A DNA stretch of 64,000 bases from Leguminivora glycinivorella (GCF_023078275.1 NC_062974.1:23737119-23801118); one strand, 5' to 3'. Counted from the stretch's first letter, positions 33,655 through 45,139 are shown. Numbers and translations are program-made. Notes: a model not told the origin generated them from the sequence alone.

Positions 33655-34145
33655 TACCTACTGTTAAATCTGTTACATATAACTAATATACTTACACGAA
33701 GCGGAATAGGTATACGTTTTTAAGTTTTTATTTTCTCTTTTCAGGTAAGAAATTAGAGTTGTCCATCCGCTGTGACTACTTACCACCAGGCGAACTGTAG
33801 GTAGGAGAAGGTACGGTATACTTGTCAGCCAGCGATGTGTTTGTATATTTACTGAAATATTATGTGTTCCAAATAAAAACAAAAAAATATACATTTAGGT
33901 AATTCGCTTCGCAACTTTTGCGTATGTAGGTACTAATTAGCCACAAAAGATCAAAGGCTTTCTCATTATCACTAATAGATATTTCTAGATATCAATGTAT
34001 TAATTTATCTAACTTATTGGCCGAGTACGCCCTCTATTATTTATCTTTGAATTATTTATGGTCTCATTAGCCAATCAATTGGCAAAGTGATCAGAAGTAA
34101 TAAATAAGAGTAACGATAGTAGTGGTTATTTTCGTCGATGGACAT
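33655..34145. other. Unassigned spacer
   Basis: No supported feature. Confidence 0.3.
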
Positions 34146-34148
34146 CAA

Positions 34149-34221
34149 GTTTCCGTGGTGTAGCGGTTATCACATCTGCCTAACACGCAGAAGGCCCCCG
34201 GTTTGATCCCGGGCGGAAACA
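34149..34221 (+). tRNA. tRNA-Val(AAC), variant in the T loop
   Basis: Same 73-nt cloverleaf as the gene at 31354 and same anticodon AAC. One difference: the T loop reads GGTTTGATCC instead of GGTTCGATCC, so the nearly universal C56 is T. C56 pairs with G19 in the folded tRNA and lies in Pol III box B. It is followed by CACTTC and 18 T, a strong Pol III terminator. Either a young pseudogene or a weakly expressed gene. Confidence 0.9.
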
Positions 34222-35330
34222 CTTCTTTTTTTTTTTTTTTTTTATTGTACATGGTGTTTTGGAAATATAATATTTCCAATTTTTTTTATTATAAATGTGA
34301 TATCATAGCACTACTAAGTTTGTCTGTTAAAGCGATTTAATATAATTCAATCAAGTTTATATGAAAAGTTTTTATAATTTTTGTGATCTAAATTAAATCG
34401 TTTCCTTTCATGTTCGTTTAGGGTTTCTTTTATTATTCCTTCAAAACAGCTAACATTGTTATTTTGGTATGCCCCTGTGTAAAGAGGTCTAATAAAGGAC
34501 TTGGATTTTTATTAAGATAAAAATATTAGACACCCACACAAGATTATTTTGAATATTTTCTTCTTAATTTTTTTTTTGATGATGTATTAAATAGATACAA
34601 TTAATGATTATCATTTAACAAAACGTGTTACTCATATCTGCAAAATATTCTCCTTTGCAAATAAAATTATCAATAATATAAACAATATAAATTATTATCA
34701 ATGTACTTTCTGCAAATATAATGCATAAAATAAAAGAAAAGCATCAAAACATTTTGCTTAACTAAACGTATTCTTGCAATAAAATGCACTCCGCCATTGC
34801 CTCTCTTGTGAGAAAATGAGTTATTTTCCTCTCGCCTAGAGATACGTCTCTCGCAAATTGGTCTCGGCACTTTTACATAGTAAATTGACGTAATCTCTCC
34901 TCCTAAAGTGCCTTATTAGCTCGTGTCGAGAATAAATTGTGTTTATCTAAAATCGAGTTGTGCGGACGAGGAAAACATGTTACGACATGTTTTGAGTGAG
35001 ATTTTTCTTGGCACATTTTTACAAGCAAAACATGCTATAAAGAACATTTCCTTAGGTATTTAAAGATCGTGAGTGAATATTGTGTCAGCCTGCGAGTGAA
35101 ACTACTTTAAAATCTGACTGCTATAAATTATAGGTTTGGTCGCTTTTTGTGATGTGAGTTGGGGCCTAGTAATCTTTGGGAACCACTGTCATGGATACTG
35201 TTTCAAGTGTAAATACTTGTCATGATTATGTATTTTATACTCGTTAATTATAATTATTATTCAGAAAACAATGGTATGGCGCTCCGTTAGTTAACACAGA
35301 ACATTAAAAAAATAGTTATTTAAAAAAAAA
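34222..35330. other. Unassigned AT-rich spacer
   Basis: Apart from the T tract ending at about 34242, no supported feature. Confidence 0.35.
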
Positions 35331-35334
35331 ATAG

Positions 35335-35533
35335 TTTAGGGGGCAAAGTTGTTGTTTAACCGCACGTGGCAATATTGATACCCGAGCAAGCGAAAGATTC
35401 CAACATTGAACCGTGAGCGTAGCGAGTGGTTCAAAAAGTGGAATCTTGAGCGTTGCGAAGATTTCAAGGGTTTAAAGGGGGTTAAACAAATTTTGCCACC
35501 GAGTGAAACACAACATTTTTCACCACACCAACA
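35335..35533 (+). repeat. Dispersed repeat J, copy 2
   Basis: GTGGCAATATTGATACCCGA, GAGCGTAGCGAGTGGTTCA, GAGCGTTGCGAAGATTTCAA and TTTTCACCACACCAACAC in order; inverse of 30095-30262. Confidence 0.65.
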
Positions 35534-35859
35534 CAAATAAAATACTGATGCTGACTATAAAACATCAAACTAAATCAAATCTATCAATTTATTCAATATT
35601 TTTGATTCAAAATCATCATTTATAGGTAAATTCTACCATCAAGTTAAAATTTGTACGAAATTACTTTGCACTCTTGTGGATGTCATTTTTCTATCTGTTT
35701 TCGAATAGTTTGCTATTCAGAGAGAGCCTTTACCAGTTGGTGTGGTGAAAATTAAATTGTTTCATGGCGTTTGTATTAAAAGTAGGTATGTAGTTACAGT
35801 TACATTAAATGCAGATTCCTGTTACACTTCTTAACAGTCAGTAGCACAGTATAGTAAAG

Positions 35860-36080
35860 AGTACTATCGTACAGTATGGCCACTCCCGCTCCCCGCTGAA
35901 AGTGCCGCCCATCTCCTCTCGGTTACCTCACAGTTACCGCCTGTCAAAAACGAGAACTGTCGACCTGTCATATCTCACTCATACAAGCGTGGCACGCGTT
36001 CACCTACACGAGCTTAGACTGTGTGCTAGGAACGCGCCTCTTTCATATATTTAATCGCCAGTGTCCGAGGTGTGGTGTCA
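35860..36080 (-). repeat. Dispersed repeat Q, copy 2
   Basis: Inverse of 27344-27745 without the internal insert: CCGCTCCCCGCTGAAAGTG, TTACCGCCTGTCAAAAACG, GAACGCGCCTCTTTCATAT. Confidence 0.6.
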
Positions 36081-36371
36081 GTAACGTTTTTTCACGTGTC
36101 TGATCCACTAAACATTTATTTCTGTTACGCTGGTCCTTAAAACCCTTTAACGGAACCCATTAGAGCCCGTCCACATTATTGGGCCGAGTAATGGCAGCAA
36201 AGGGAAGTACTTAATGTAAACAGGTAGTCCCCCGGCGATAGGTGGAGACTGCGCACAAAGCTTTTGATGGTTAGGAGATATTCGCAACAGCCCTTTGCTC
36301 GCTGTTAATATGAATAACCACAACATTTAAATTTTGACAAGGAACCTCGACATAGCGGGCCGATTATCTAA

Positions 36372-36620
36372 GGGATCATCCACACTCATGAGACGCATGT
36401 CTTGCGGCGCGCAACGGACGTCTCCGCTACACCTCTCGAATGTAATGCAAAAAACGTCTCCTCAGTACATTTTGTATAGGAAGGACGTAATAAGCGCCTC
36501 CAGGCGTCGTGGCGCGCGCCGCGATGCACGAGGAGACGTTTTTGAATTACATTCAGGCGGCGCGGCGGAGACGTCCGTTGCGCGCCGCAAGACATGCGTC
36601 TCATGAGTGTGGATGGTCCC
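36372..36620. mobile_element. PIF/Harbinger-like MITE, complete
   Basis: Outer 56 bp match their inverse with one mismatch (GGGATCATCCACACTCATG and onward through GACGTCTCCGC), and much of the interior is also palindromic. Flanked by TAA at 36369-36371 and 36621-36623, the 3-bp TWA duplication of PIF/Harbinger. Open frames in both strands are by-products of GC bias. Confidence 0.8.
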
Positions 36621-36786
36621 TAAGGTACGCTTAGGTCAGCTGAGGACACTCCCAGCTTCCAAAACCAAAAGTTGTAACTGTTGGGAGTTATAAAACTTAT
36701 AAACACCCAATGAGGGCTGACGCAAATTCGCCGCTAGAGGCGCCAGTGTAGATGGTATCAAATGTGGGTTGATCGAATAGTAAAAT

Positions 36787-37057
36787 AAAACCGGCCAAGA
36801 GCGTGTCGGGCCACGCTCAGTGTAGGGTTCCGTAGTTTTCCGTATTTTTCTCAAATACTACTGAACATATCAAGTTCAAGACAATTTTCCTAGAAAGTCT
36901 TTATAACGTTCTACTTTTGTGATTTTTTTCATATTTTTTAAACATATGGTTCAAAAGTTAGAGGGGGGGGGGGTCACACTTTTTTTTCCTTTAGGAGTGA
37001 TTATTTCCGAAAATATTAATATTATCAAGAAACGATTTTAGTAAACCCTTATTCATT
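36787..37057 (+). mobile_element. Dispersed repeat F, copy 3, truncated
   Basis: AAAACCGGCCAAGAGCGTG to AACCCTTATTCATT; the second half is replaced by part of retroposon E. Confidence 0.75.
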
Positions 37058-37059
37058 AT

Positions 37060-37230
37060 TCTACGACACCCTTCCCGTGGGTGTCGTAGAAGTCGGCTGT
37101 GGGAAACGAGTTAAAATTGTGGCGTATGCGAGATGCTGGCAATCTGTCACTGCAATGTCACAATTTCGTTTTCTTTCAACCCTTTAGTTGTCAAGAGTGG
37201 CACTGATACTTAAGAAGTTTCATGAATTTT
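37060..37230 (+). mobile_element. Retroposon E fragment fused to repeat F
   Basis: Starts with a hairpin CTACGACACCC-TTCCCGT-GGGTGTCGTAG, one arm of which is normal E sequence. Continues to GTGGCACTGATACTTAAG. Lacks the usual 5' end and ATGT tail. Confidence 0.6.
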
Positions 37231-37600
37231 TCCATTTTTTGTTTTGTGTAGTATCTGACATAAGAAACCAATGTTTATAGATTTTGGGTATTAAAAGTGT
37301 ATGATGACTACGTATTTTCGATTAAAAATGTGTGTAATTTTTTTTTTAATTTTGGCCACCGAAAACGCTGTCAGCCATGTAGTGACGTCATAGAACCTAA
37401 CTTCATGTCGAGTCAATCACTGACATAATGAACTTCATGCCTGAAAAATGCCAGAAAATGTTGTGTTCAATTCGATTGACGTCAAGCACAGATTAACTTG
37501 GCTAATGTTGTTTTTGCCTGATTAAGTAAAACTATACGTTAAGAATGTTTTTGCGGTTTTCAAGTCATAATAAATGATAATAATATTTTTTTTCGGTTAA
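37231..37600. other. Unassigned spacer
   Basis: No supported feature. Confidence 0.3.
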
Positions 37601-37603
37601 TTG

Positions 37604-37789
37604 GATCCGGATAGGTGGGCTAAAATAGCCACCAAGTGGATGCCGACGAAGAAGCGTGGGCCGGGCAGGCCCAGGCAAAGATGGCGAAACGATCTTGACC
37701 CCTTTTTGAAGAACTAGCCGGAGGAAACGGAGAATAGGGATTCATGGAGAGCCAGGGGAGAGGCCTTTGCCCAGCAGTGGGACACTTAA
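37604..37789 (+). pseudogene. RTE-like LINE C-terminal fragment
   Basis: Reads DPDRWAKIATKWMPTKKRG, then PGRPRQRWRNDLDPF, one internal stop, then SWRARGEAFAQQWDT and a stop. The last motif is the usual end of lepidopteran RTE-type ORFs. It is followed by an A-rich tail. Confidence 0.75.
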
Positions 37790-37845
37790 ATAGGCTAACA
37801 AAAAAATGGACACTGGACAGTAATTAATAATATCAGAAATACTTT

Positions 37846-38348
37846 AAAAAACCGGCCAAGAGCGTGTCGGGCCACGCTCAGTGTAGGGTTCCGTAGTTTT
37901 CCGTATTTTTCTCAAAAACTACTGAACCTATCAAGTTCAAAACAATTTTCCTAGAAAGTCTTTATAAAGTTCTACTTTTGTGATTTTTTTCATATTTTTT
38001 AAACATATGGTTCAAAAGTTAGAGGGGGGGGACGCACTTTTTTTTCCTTTAGGAGCGATTATTTCCGAAAATATAAATATTATCAAAAAACGATCTTAGC
38101 AAACCCTTATTCATTTTTAAATACCTATCCAACAATGTATCACACGTTAGGGTTGGAATGAAAAAAAAAATTCAGCCCCCACTTTACATGTAGGGGGGGT
38201 ACCCTAATAAAACATTTTTTTCCATTTTTATTTTTGCACTTTGTCGGCGTGATTCATATACATATTGGCACCAAATTTCAGCTTTCTAGTGCTAACGGTT
38301 ACTGAGATTATCCGCGGACGGACGGACGGACGGACGGACGGACGGACG

Positions 38349-38379
<31 letters not shown>

Positions 38380-38425
38380 ATGGCGAAACTATAAGGGTTC
38401 CTAGTTGACTACGGAACCCTAAAAA
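37846..38425 (+). mobile_element. Dispersed repeat F, complete copy
   Basis: AAAAACCGGCCAAGAGCGTG to GGTTCCTAGTTGACTACGGAACCCTAAAAA-type end, about 580 bp. It contains GGTTCCGTAGT near the left and ACTACGGAACC near the right, short inverted repeats. Carries the GACG/GACA microsatellite at 38313. Non-coding. Confidence 0.8.
38313..38380. repeat. (GACG)n(GACA)n microsatellite
   Basis: About nine GACG units pass directly into about seven GACA units, inside repeat F. Shorter versions sit at the same place in the other copies. Confidence 0.9.
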
Positions 38426-38429
38426 GGGT

Positions 38430-38845
38430 CAAATAGTCTATTTAAAAATATTATGTAATATTTGTGCATGGTACAAAAAAGTTATGTACGCCTAGAGGTC
38501 AACATATACTAGATATTACGCAGATAAAAGTGCTGTGAACATGTGATTCAGTCTCAGGTTGCACAAAGGGCTAAAGGACCGACAAATACCTCCGATGGAC
38601 CGCAACCTCCCCGAATTCTATCCATTATATGAATTATATCTATCAAAATGGCGTATTTTCACAGACAAATCTGGTGCTTACGGCTATATGAATATTGGGA
38701 GTCGAGAGGGATTTTGTAATAGGTATATCCTTGATGTGATAGGTTCTTTAAAAGGTCGAATTTCATATACGGTGATGATATATTGACGAAGTTGCTAGAC
38801 AGATTTTCTAAATAAATATGTGCATGTGTGGCTGAGCTTTAAGCG
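38430..38845. other. Unassigned spacer
   Basis: An ORF at 38559-38786 has no recognised feature. Nothing else supported. Confidence 0.3.
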
Positions 38846-38849
38846 CTCA

Positions 38850-38966
38850 AAAGTGGTTTATTTTTTGTCAGGTCGAAACATCAGAGAGCCATCTGTACTG
38901 AAAAACGTCGTAAGATACACGTGCGAAAAGAAAATTCGTAACTCGTGTTGATTAAACACGATTAAA
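38850..38966 (+). repeat. Repeat B, middle fragment
   Basis: From AAGTGGTTTATTTTTTGTCA to CGTAACTCGTGTTGATT; diverged. Confidence 0.6.
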
Positions 38967-39185
38967 TAATTCTATTTAATACGGCCATGACTGTAAGGGC
39001 CTTGATGAACTCGCAAACTCACTAGAATTACGATATTTATTTTCAAATATCAAGCTCTGTAACGAATAAATGGAAATTCGTAGAAAGTTGTAAATTGCGC
39101 GCAATAAACATGCACATGCATTTCGCCAACTTTCGGGAATATGACAAATTTTGCATTCTGATTATTCCTGCCATTGAACAACTAA

Positions 39186-39715
39186 AGCCGCGTTTATATT
39201 TGTCTGTTGTGTTGTGTCGTGACGCATCAGAACGGTATCGGTTTCAACCATTTAATATTGTTGCATTCACATTTATCTGATGCACTGTGTTGTGACGGCT
39301 TGTGTTGTGTCGCGTCACAAGCGATCCCGGTCCGCGTCAGACCGGGTGAAGTACGGGGGGCGGGGCAGCGACACGACACAGCTCCTTTGGCTAGTGTGAA
39401 CGCGCCAGTCTTGTGTTGTTACGCATCAGAGCTGCAAGTATGGATGGCGAACTGCTCGCTCCAATACCTCCTTCTCTTTTTTCTTTTGTAAGAAGCGTAG
39501 CCAGCGCCAACAATTGCAATTCATCTTCAAAATCGGAATTTGAATCGGATGATTCTTGAAAAAACATTGTGAACGTGTGAGCTATCCGAGTGCTGAGAAC
39601 GAACTGATAAAAAATTGCGTCAGAATGCGTCATAACACGTCATATTAATGTGAACAGTAGCCATCACGACAGAGAGCATCACAACACGACACGACAGACA
39701 AATGTGAACTTAGCT
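39186..39715. mobile_element. TIR element with TAA duplication (Harbinger-like)
   Basis: AGCCGCGTTTATATTTGTCTG at the left resembles the inverse of CAGACAAATGTGAACTTAGCT at the right; the similarity runs through GTGTTGTGTCGTGACGC. Flanked by TAA (39183-39185, 39716-39718). The interior repeats TTGTGTTG and CATCAGA motifs. No transposase. Confidence 0.65.
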
Positions 39716-39789
39716 TAAAACTCCGCTGGACAATAAGAATAAATATCACTGGCTGTATTTTGCCTGCATTTTAAAGCCTTAATTAAATA

Positions 39790-40058
39790 AAAATAAAATA
39801 AATAAATAAATATTGGGGAATATATAAATATTGGGGATTACACAACTTAGCCCCAAACTAAGCAAAGCTTGTACTATGGGTGCTAAGCGACGATATACAT
39901 ACTTAAATAGATAAATACATACTTATATACATAGAAAACATCCATGACTCAGGAACAAATATCTGTGCTCATCGACAAATAAATGCCCTTACCGGGATTC
40001 AAACCCAGGACCTCGGCTTAGCAGGCAGGGTCACTACCGACTGAGCCAGACCGGTCGG
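39790..40058 (-). mobile_element. SINE family A, copy 4
   Basis: Full-length reverse copy: TATTGGGGATT and CTTAGCCCCAAACTAAGC at the left, tRNA-like head with ACCGGGATTCAAACCCAGG and CTGAGCCAGACCGGTC at the right. Confidence 0.85.
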
Positions 40059-40084
40059 TTGCATGATTTTTTCTTTTTTAACAA

Positions 40085-40120
40085 TCAACTTATCGGGGTT
40101 TCACCAGTAAACCCTCGATA
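40085..40120. repeat. Lone end of the 4051-4186 MITE
   Basis: CTTATCGGGGTTTCACCAG followed by TAAACCCTCG matches the MITE terminus; no partner end nearby. Confidence 0.6.
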
Positions 40121-40634
40121 TGATTCCTGGATGGTATGCTTAGCACTGAAAAAATAATGAAAAAAATCTTTCACCTTTTTTTCATATGAAATAGCCAATT
40201 AAAATAGCATATAGTAAAAATCGGAAATTTCTTATTTAATCGTCAAAAAAAATCTAAATCTACTATTTACTCAATGTTTATGATGTTTGGACACTGACAT
40301 TAATAATAAAATTGTACATAATTCGCTAAAACACAACTTAAAAACTCATGAAAAAAAACGCTTGTAAAATCCCAAGATAATTAAATAACTAATCCAGAAA
40401 ATTTGTAGTACACGCCATAGAGTAAAGTCCTGTCACATCCTACGTCCTGTGTAGGTAATGTCTTGAAATTAAAACAATAGATTAAATGCTATAAGGGTCT
40501 ACCTACCTATATTTATAGACAGATGATGGAAAACAAGATGATAATTTTTGAGCTCTACAATATGAATTTCACGATGTGTCGGATGTTCCGATCGGCCGCC
40601 GACGACGCATTTATTTATATCAAAATTCCACCCC
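40121..40634. other. Unassigned spacer
   Basis: No supported feature. Confidence 0.3.
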
Positions 40635-40775
40635 CCCATTTTAGGGAAGTGGGGTGTAAAATCAAAATCAAAATAAACCCACTTAAAAAATCACGTCAAT
40701 CCGTCGCTCCGTTTTGTCGTGAAAGACGGACAAACGAACAGACACACCCACTTTCCCATTTATAATATTAGTATG
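40635..40775 (+). mobile_element. RTE-like LINE 3' end (family N), copy 2
   Basis: AAAATCACGTCAATCCGTCG to TTTCCCATTTATAATATTAG, with an internal gap relative to copy 1. Confidence 0.6.
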
Positions 40776-41365
40776 GATTATTCAGATTGGATTTTGACGG
40801 ACGACTGTTTCTGATGGCTTGTTAGATCTCACTTCATTAGAGGTAGCATGTCGACTTTACCAGTATAAGTGCCGGTTGTATCAAACCGTAAGTCACCGTT
40901 AAAGCGTTCGTAAAATTTTATTGTATGGGGAGTTCCATAGACGTCTGCTGCGTGACGATGATGTGTCTGTCAAATGTGGTTGATGCAACTGGCCCTAAGC
41001 CAACGTTTCGCATTTTATAGGAACGAGCTTGCATAGGGCCGGCCCATCCAGTCTGACCTTTCTTTGCTTATAGTCCTTACAAGTCCAGGGATCGGATACA
41101 TTAGGTAGTTCGAGTATCCTTTGTTTAGGCAGTCTTCACATTGAATGCTCGTCACTCCAAAAGAAGCGTGCGGATAATATGGGAATATATCTTTATCGTT
41201 CGCATAATATTATAGAAAAAAACAATCGCCTGGCGAAAGTCCGAACATCACCATAAAGATATTAGAGCAAGCTATCGTTTTTCCGACGATCTGCCCGATT
41301 CAAAAGACGCATACTGACAATCAGTTTGCAGAATGATAAAAGGGTTGGCACAGTTTGCAGAATGA
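40776..41365. other. Unassigned spacer
   Basis: No supported feature, apart from a short duplication CAGTTTGCAGAATGATAAAAGGG at 41322-41370. Confidence 0.3.
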
Positions 41366-41369
41366 TAAA

Positions 41370-41475
41370 AGGGTAGGCAGAGCATATGGATGGAACAACT
41401 TACTCAAGTTTCAGCCTCTAGCCAAATAAGGGGTTGAAAGACAACGAAATTGTATCACATCACTTGTAGTGACAG
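41370..41475 (-). mobile_element. Retroposon E, diverged fragment
   Basis: GGGTAGGCAGAGCATATG, TAAGGGGTTGAAAGACAAC, GTAGTGACAGGTCC; the 5' part is missing. Confidence 0.55.
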
Positions 41476-41813
41476 GTCCTCTTGAAATATTGCCAAAATT
41501 AAATAAGGTTTCAAAAATGCTGCGTACTTTAAAAGCTGTAGCACATCAGTGTGATAACCGGTTTATGAATACGGGTATAGCATAAAGCAACCAACGGGGG
41601 CTGATTGGATTTTACCGGTTCCGACCGGATCGATGGCAGCTGTAATTGCCCCGGGACAGTTGGACTTGGCCGATACACTTCCCTTTGAGACTGACGTGAC
41701 AGTTCCAATTGCATTTTTGGTAGATAAAGGAAAATGTGTTTTCTGACTTCTCTATTAACTTTATATGTAGATACCTGTCTCAATAACCTAACCACAGCAT
41801 TGCCGTGGCGTAC

Positions 41814-42068
41814 AGCCGTGTGGTGACGGGTTAAGAATTTCACCACCCCCTTTCTTCCCGTGGGTGTCGTAGAAGTAGACTGTGGGATATGGATTAAATT
41901 GTGGCGTAGGCGAGAGGCTGGCAACCTGTCACTGCAATGTTATTATACAATTTGGATTTCTTTCAACCCCTTTTTGCCAAGAGTGGCACTGAAACTTAGT
42001 AGTTCATATGCTCTGCCTACCCCTTTATGGGATACAGGTGTGATTATATATATGTATGTATGTATGTA
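41814..42068 (+). mobile_element. Retroposon E, full-length plus copy
   Basis: GCCGTGTGGTGACGGGTTAA to CCCCTTTATGGGATACAGG, then a TATG microsatellite tail. Same 5' end as copies at 4921 and 27331. Confidence 0.75.
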
Positions 42069-42087
42069 ACCACAGAATTATTATTAA

Positions 42088-42757
42088 AAAAAACCCCGAC
42101 ATAGTGGACTGATTTTCATGAAACATGGCTATGAACACTCCCGACTAATTCAGCTTTCAAACAAATAAAAAAGTAAATCTTAATCGGTTCAATTTATTCG
42201 GGAGCTACGATGCCACAGACAGACACACACACAGACAGACAGACAAACAGACAGATAGAAAAACAGACAGACAGTACACGTAAAATTTACAACACCCCGT
42301 CGTTTTTGCGTCGGGGGTTATAAGACCTCGTAATACCATTCTTGTGTATTTTTTGTACATAATTTTTGGGAGTATAGATAGACGGCAATGACGCTTGAAT
42401 TAAAATGTTTCCTAGTCTTGTCCGTTGACTGGTTAACCTAGCTACATATTCCAAGATGGAACCTTCTGGATGAAAAACCAATATTACCAAGGATGGAACA
42501 CCAATATATTTCTGTTTTTATTTTTAACCCCCGACTCAAAAACGACGGGGTGTTATAAGTTTGACGTGTCTGTCTGTCTGTTTGTCTGTCTGTGTGTGTG
42601 TCTGTCTGTGGGATCGTAGCTCCCGAACGGATGAACCGATTTCGATTTAGTTTTTTGTTTGAAAGCTGAGTTAGTCGGGAGCGTTCTTAGCCATGTTTCA
42701 TAAAAATCGGTCCACTATGTGGCAGTCAGGGTTTTTTTAATTTTATTTTTTTCGGGG
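42088..42757. repeat. Inverted pair of a dispersed repeat P
   Basis: Left arm 42088-42325 (ATAGTGGACTGATTTTCATG to CACCCCGTCGTTTTTGCGTC) and right arm 42527-42757 (GACTCAAAAACGACGGGGTG to CCACTATGTGGC) are inverse copies with GACA/GTCT microsatellites. About 200 bp lie between. The pair could fold back. Confidence 0.7.
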
Positions 42758-43014
42758 TGACTTACGTAGGCTATAGTTGCTCAATATGGCCATTTAATTC
42801 ACCTCGCAAAATGTGGTTCAACAAGCAAAGAGTAAAAAGCAAATCCTGTATTTTCGCTGGAAGCTTTAAAGAGTGACATGGCGTGACAGCCAGATTGCAT
42901 TTTTGGGAGCTAAAGCAAGCAGTGTTTATTGGCTTCGCTTCTATATGTATTTTTGCATAGCATACTATAGCATACTATTTGTAATTGTAGCAACTCCGAT
43001 ATGCGATTGGCTAT

Positions 43015-43135
43015 TGGCATTTGCCATAGCTCATTGGACCCTGGGTCTGCTATGACAACTAATCCCAAGATTTGGCGTAGGCATTAGTTTTACGAAAGCG
43101 ACTGCCTTCTGACCTTCCAACCCAAAGGGTATCTT
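43015..43135 (-). mobile_element. SINE-like repeat S, fragment
   Basis: TGACAACTAATCCCAAGATT, TGGCGTAGGCATTAG and CTGACCTTCCAACCCAAAGG match the body of the SINE at 54655. Confidence 0.6.
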
Positions 43136-43279
43136 TTATAATAAATAACTTTTTAAATAGATAAATCTGTACAGTTCGCAGTCAGCATTAAAGACTTTTT
43201 TTCTCATTTTGTTTAGTGGTTAAAGTATGGTTGCTTCTGAAGCTTTACTTGATACGCTACTTTTGCTACTTCTTCTTCT

Positions 43280-43485
43280 TTACATCCTGTTACCCTCGGC
43301 TGGGGTGATGTAGGGCTCGAATCATATTCTCCATTTATTCCGGTCTTGGGCAGTTTGGGTAACCTCCTTCCATCCAAACCCTAACACCCTGAGCTCTTGC
43401 TGAACCGAGCGACGCCAAGTCGATTTAGGGCGGCATGGTTTCCACTTACCGGGTATATTCCAGATGAGGGCCATTTGGGATAGGT
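43280..43485 (-). pseudogene. LINE C-terminal fragment (IPGKWK type)
   Basis: The minus frame reads WNIPGKWKPCRPKSTWRRSV, ELRVLGFGWKEVTQTAQDRN and, after an internal stop, ITPAEGNRM with a terminal stop. Related to 919-1110. Followed by an AAG-repeat tail. Confidence 0.7.
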
Positions 43486-43589
43486 GGGCATAAACTTTTG
43501 GTACTGACTGTACCTAAGTTATCCTATTTCCATTATGTTCCTACAATATTCCTGTAACAACGTGTAGCTGAGACCTAATAAAACTCCCT

Positions 43590-43945
43590 GACATCATATT
43601 CATATTCATTTATTTCGTAAATGCACAGATACATTACACGTCAACAGTTACAGTTCATATATTAAAATTTAGAATAATAATTAAACTTTAAATTTTTGAA
43701 TTGAATTAAGAGATAATAATACAATATCAAAAGTAATTAGAATAATAATTGGATACATTACATAAATGTTTAAATGTCACAAAATTCTTTTACATCGTAG
43801 AATGCATTTTTGATTAACCATTTCTTCAATTCTTTATAACATCATATTCTAAATTTTGAATGTCATTTGGAATGCAATTATAAAGTTTTGGACCTATTAC
43901 ATAAGTAGTTTTGGTAGACTTGGTGAGTCTGCATTTAGTCGTGGC
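43590..43945 (-). pseudogene. CR1/jockey-like LINE 3' end
   Basis: The minus strand reads CRLTKSTKTTYVIGPKLYNC and IPNDIQNLEYD before the frame breaks, then FKHLCN-type pieces and a UTR ending ATGAATATGAATATG. Similar in kind to the remnant at 17031-17640. Confidence 0.65.
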
Positions 43946-43952
43946 TAGTTTT

Positions 43953-44001
43953 TCTCATTTCATTTCATTTCATTCATTTCATTTCATTTCATTTCATTTG
44001 T
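43953..44001. repeat. (CATTT)n microsatellite
   Basis: About nine CATTT units with one CATT interruption. Confidence 0.9.
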
Positions 44002-44132
44002 CTGTCCCTCAAACATCGTAACCTATTGTCAAGCTTATTACGAGGTAAGCCGGCGTAGCCGAAGTGACAACCGTTGCGCTACGTGGCGAAACGCAGTGTG
44101 GCTCTCGGAGCATTGAGGATCAAAAGTCGATC

Positions 44133-44350
44133 TAAAGCCTCCGCCATACATAAAGCGTTTTGATAGCGTAGTATCAGCGGAGCGGAATGCGCGCTGGATC
44201 GTAATCCCCGCTCCTTAGTTCCCGTTCCCGCCGGCGTCCGCTGGGCGCAACACCAGCGTTCGTTCGGCGCACCGCTATCATTGCGCTCCGCTAACGCTCC
44301 GCTAACGCTCCGCCTACGCTCTCAAAACGCGCATGTGTGGCCGAGTAGCT
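44133..44350. mobile_element. GC-rich MITE G, copy 4
   Basis: AAAGCCTCCGCCATACATAAA to CAAAACGCGCATGTGTGGCC, with extra CGCTAACGCTC units near the right end. Confidence 0.7.
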
Positions 44351-44628
44351 TAGCCTTAGGTCCCGGAAAATGTGAAGCTCATTGAGCTTACGGTTCTGTT
44401 GTCGTTGTGTGCGGAATGACATGACTCTTTGTTCGCATGTACACAGACATGGGAGTAGGAGCGTTCATCTAAAAATGTGTTTTGTGTAGATTCAGAACTT
44501 TCGACATGTAGTATTCAAAACAAACCGCCCGGCATCTCCGATTTCCTTCCTTCCTATGTCTGTGGACCTACCACTTCAGAAGATAGGTTGAGCTAACAAC
44601 TACTATACACTTACGAGCGAATGAGACG
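44351..44628. other. Unassigned spacer
   Basis: No supported feature. Confidence 0.3.
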
Positions 44629-44709
44629 TTGGCTAGCATAGCTGGGCACCGTTAATCAAATAGTTAACTTCGTTAATCGCTAATCCGTTACTAAAAAAGT
44701 TAACTTCGT

Positions 44710-45062
44710 AGTAGTAGTAGTAGTAGTAATCACTTTATTGTGTACAACAGATTCATATACAGTTTACAGGAACAGAGGTACAAAGGCGAACTTATCCCTA
44801 TAAGGGATCTCTTCCAGCTAACCTTAGATTAGATGAGAGGAACATTAAAGTAGGCAAGATAGACAAACTTACAGAAGTACAATAAAGGTCAGAAATAAAC
44901 CAAAATAATGTCCACAAGTAAATAAACTACATAAATACTAAATAATATTATGAAATAAACTACATACACGAATACACAAATAAAATACGATATATAAATA
45001 TATATATACATAAATATGAATATCGCAAGAAATATGTACTTCTCAAATAGTCAATAGTTCTT
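44710..45062 (-). mobile_element. LINE 3' UTR fragment nested in hAT-like copy
   Basis: Minus orientation: the (TAG)n run at 44710-44727 is the 3' tail. Includes TTATCCCTATAAGGGATCTC. Flanking TTCG/CTTCG is the likely short target duplication. No coding part. Confidence 0.6.
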
Positions 45063-45139
45063 CTTCGTTAATCGTTAAAGCGATACATTTCGACAAATTT
45101 AACGTATTTTTATATTAAAGGAAAAAATGGAAAAATTTA

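Noticed and set aside
36334..36606. Overlapping 90- and 72-aa ORFs on both strands
   Set aside because: They are products of the GC-rich palindromic MITE at 36372-36620, which reads alike on both strands.
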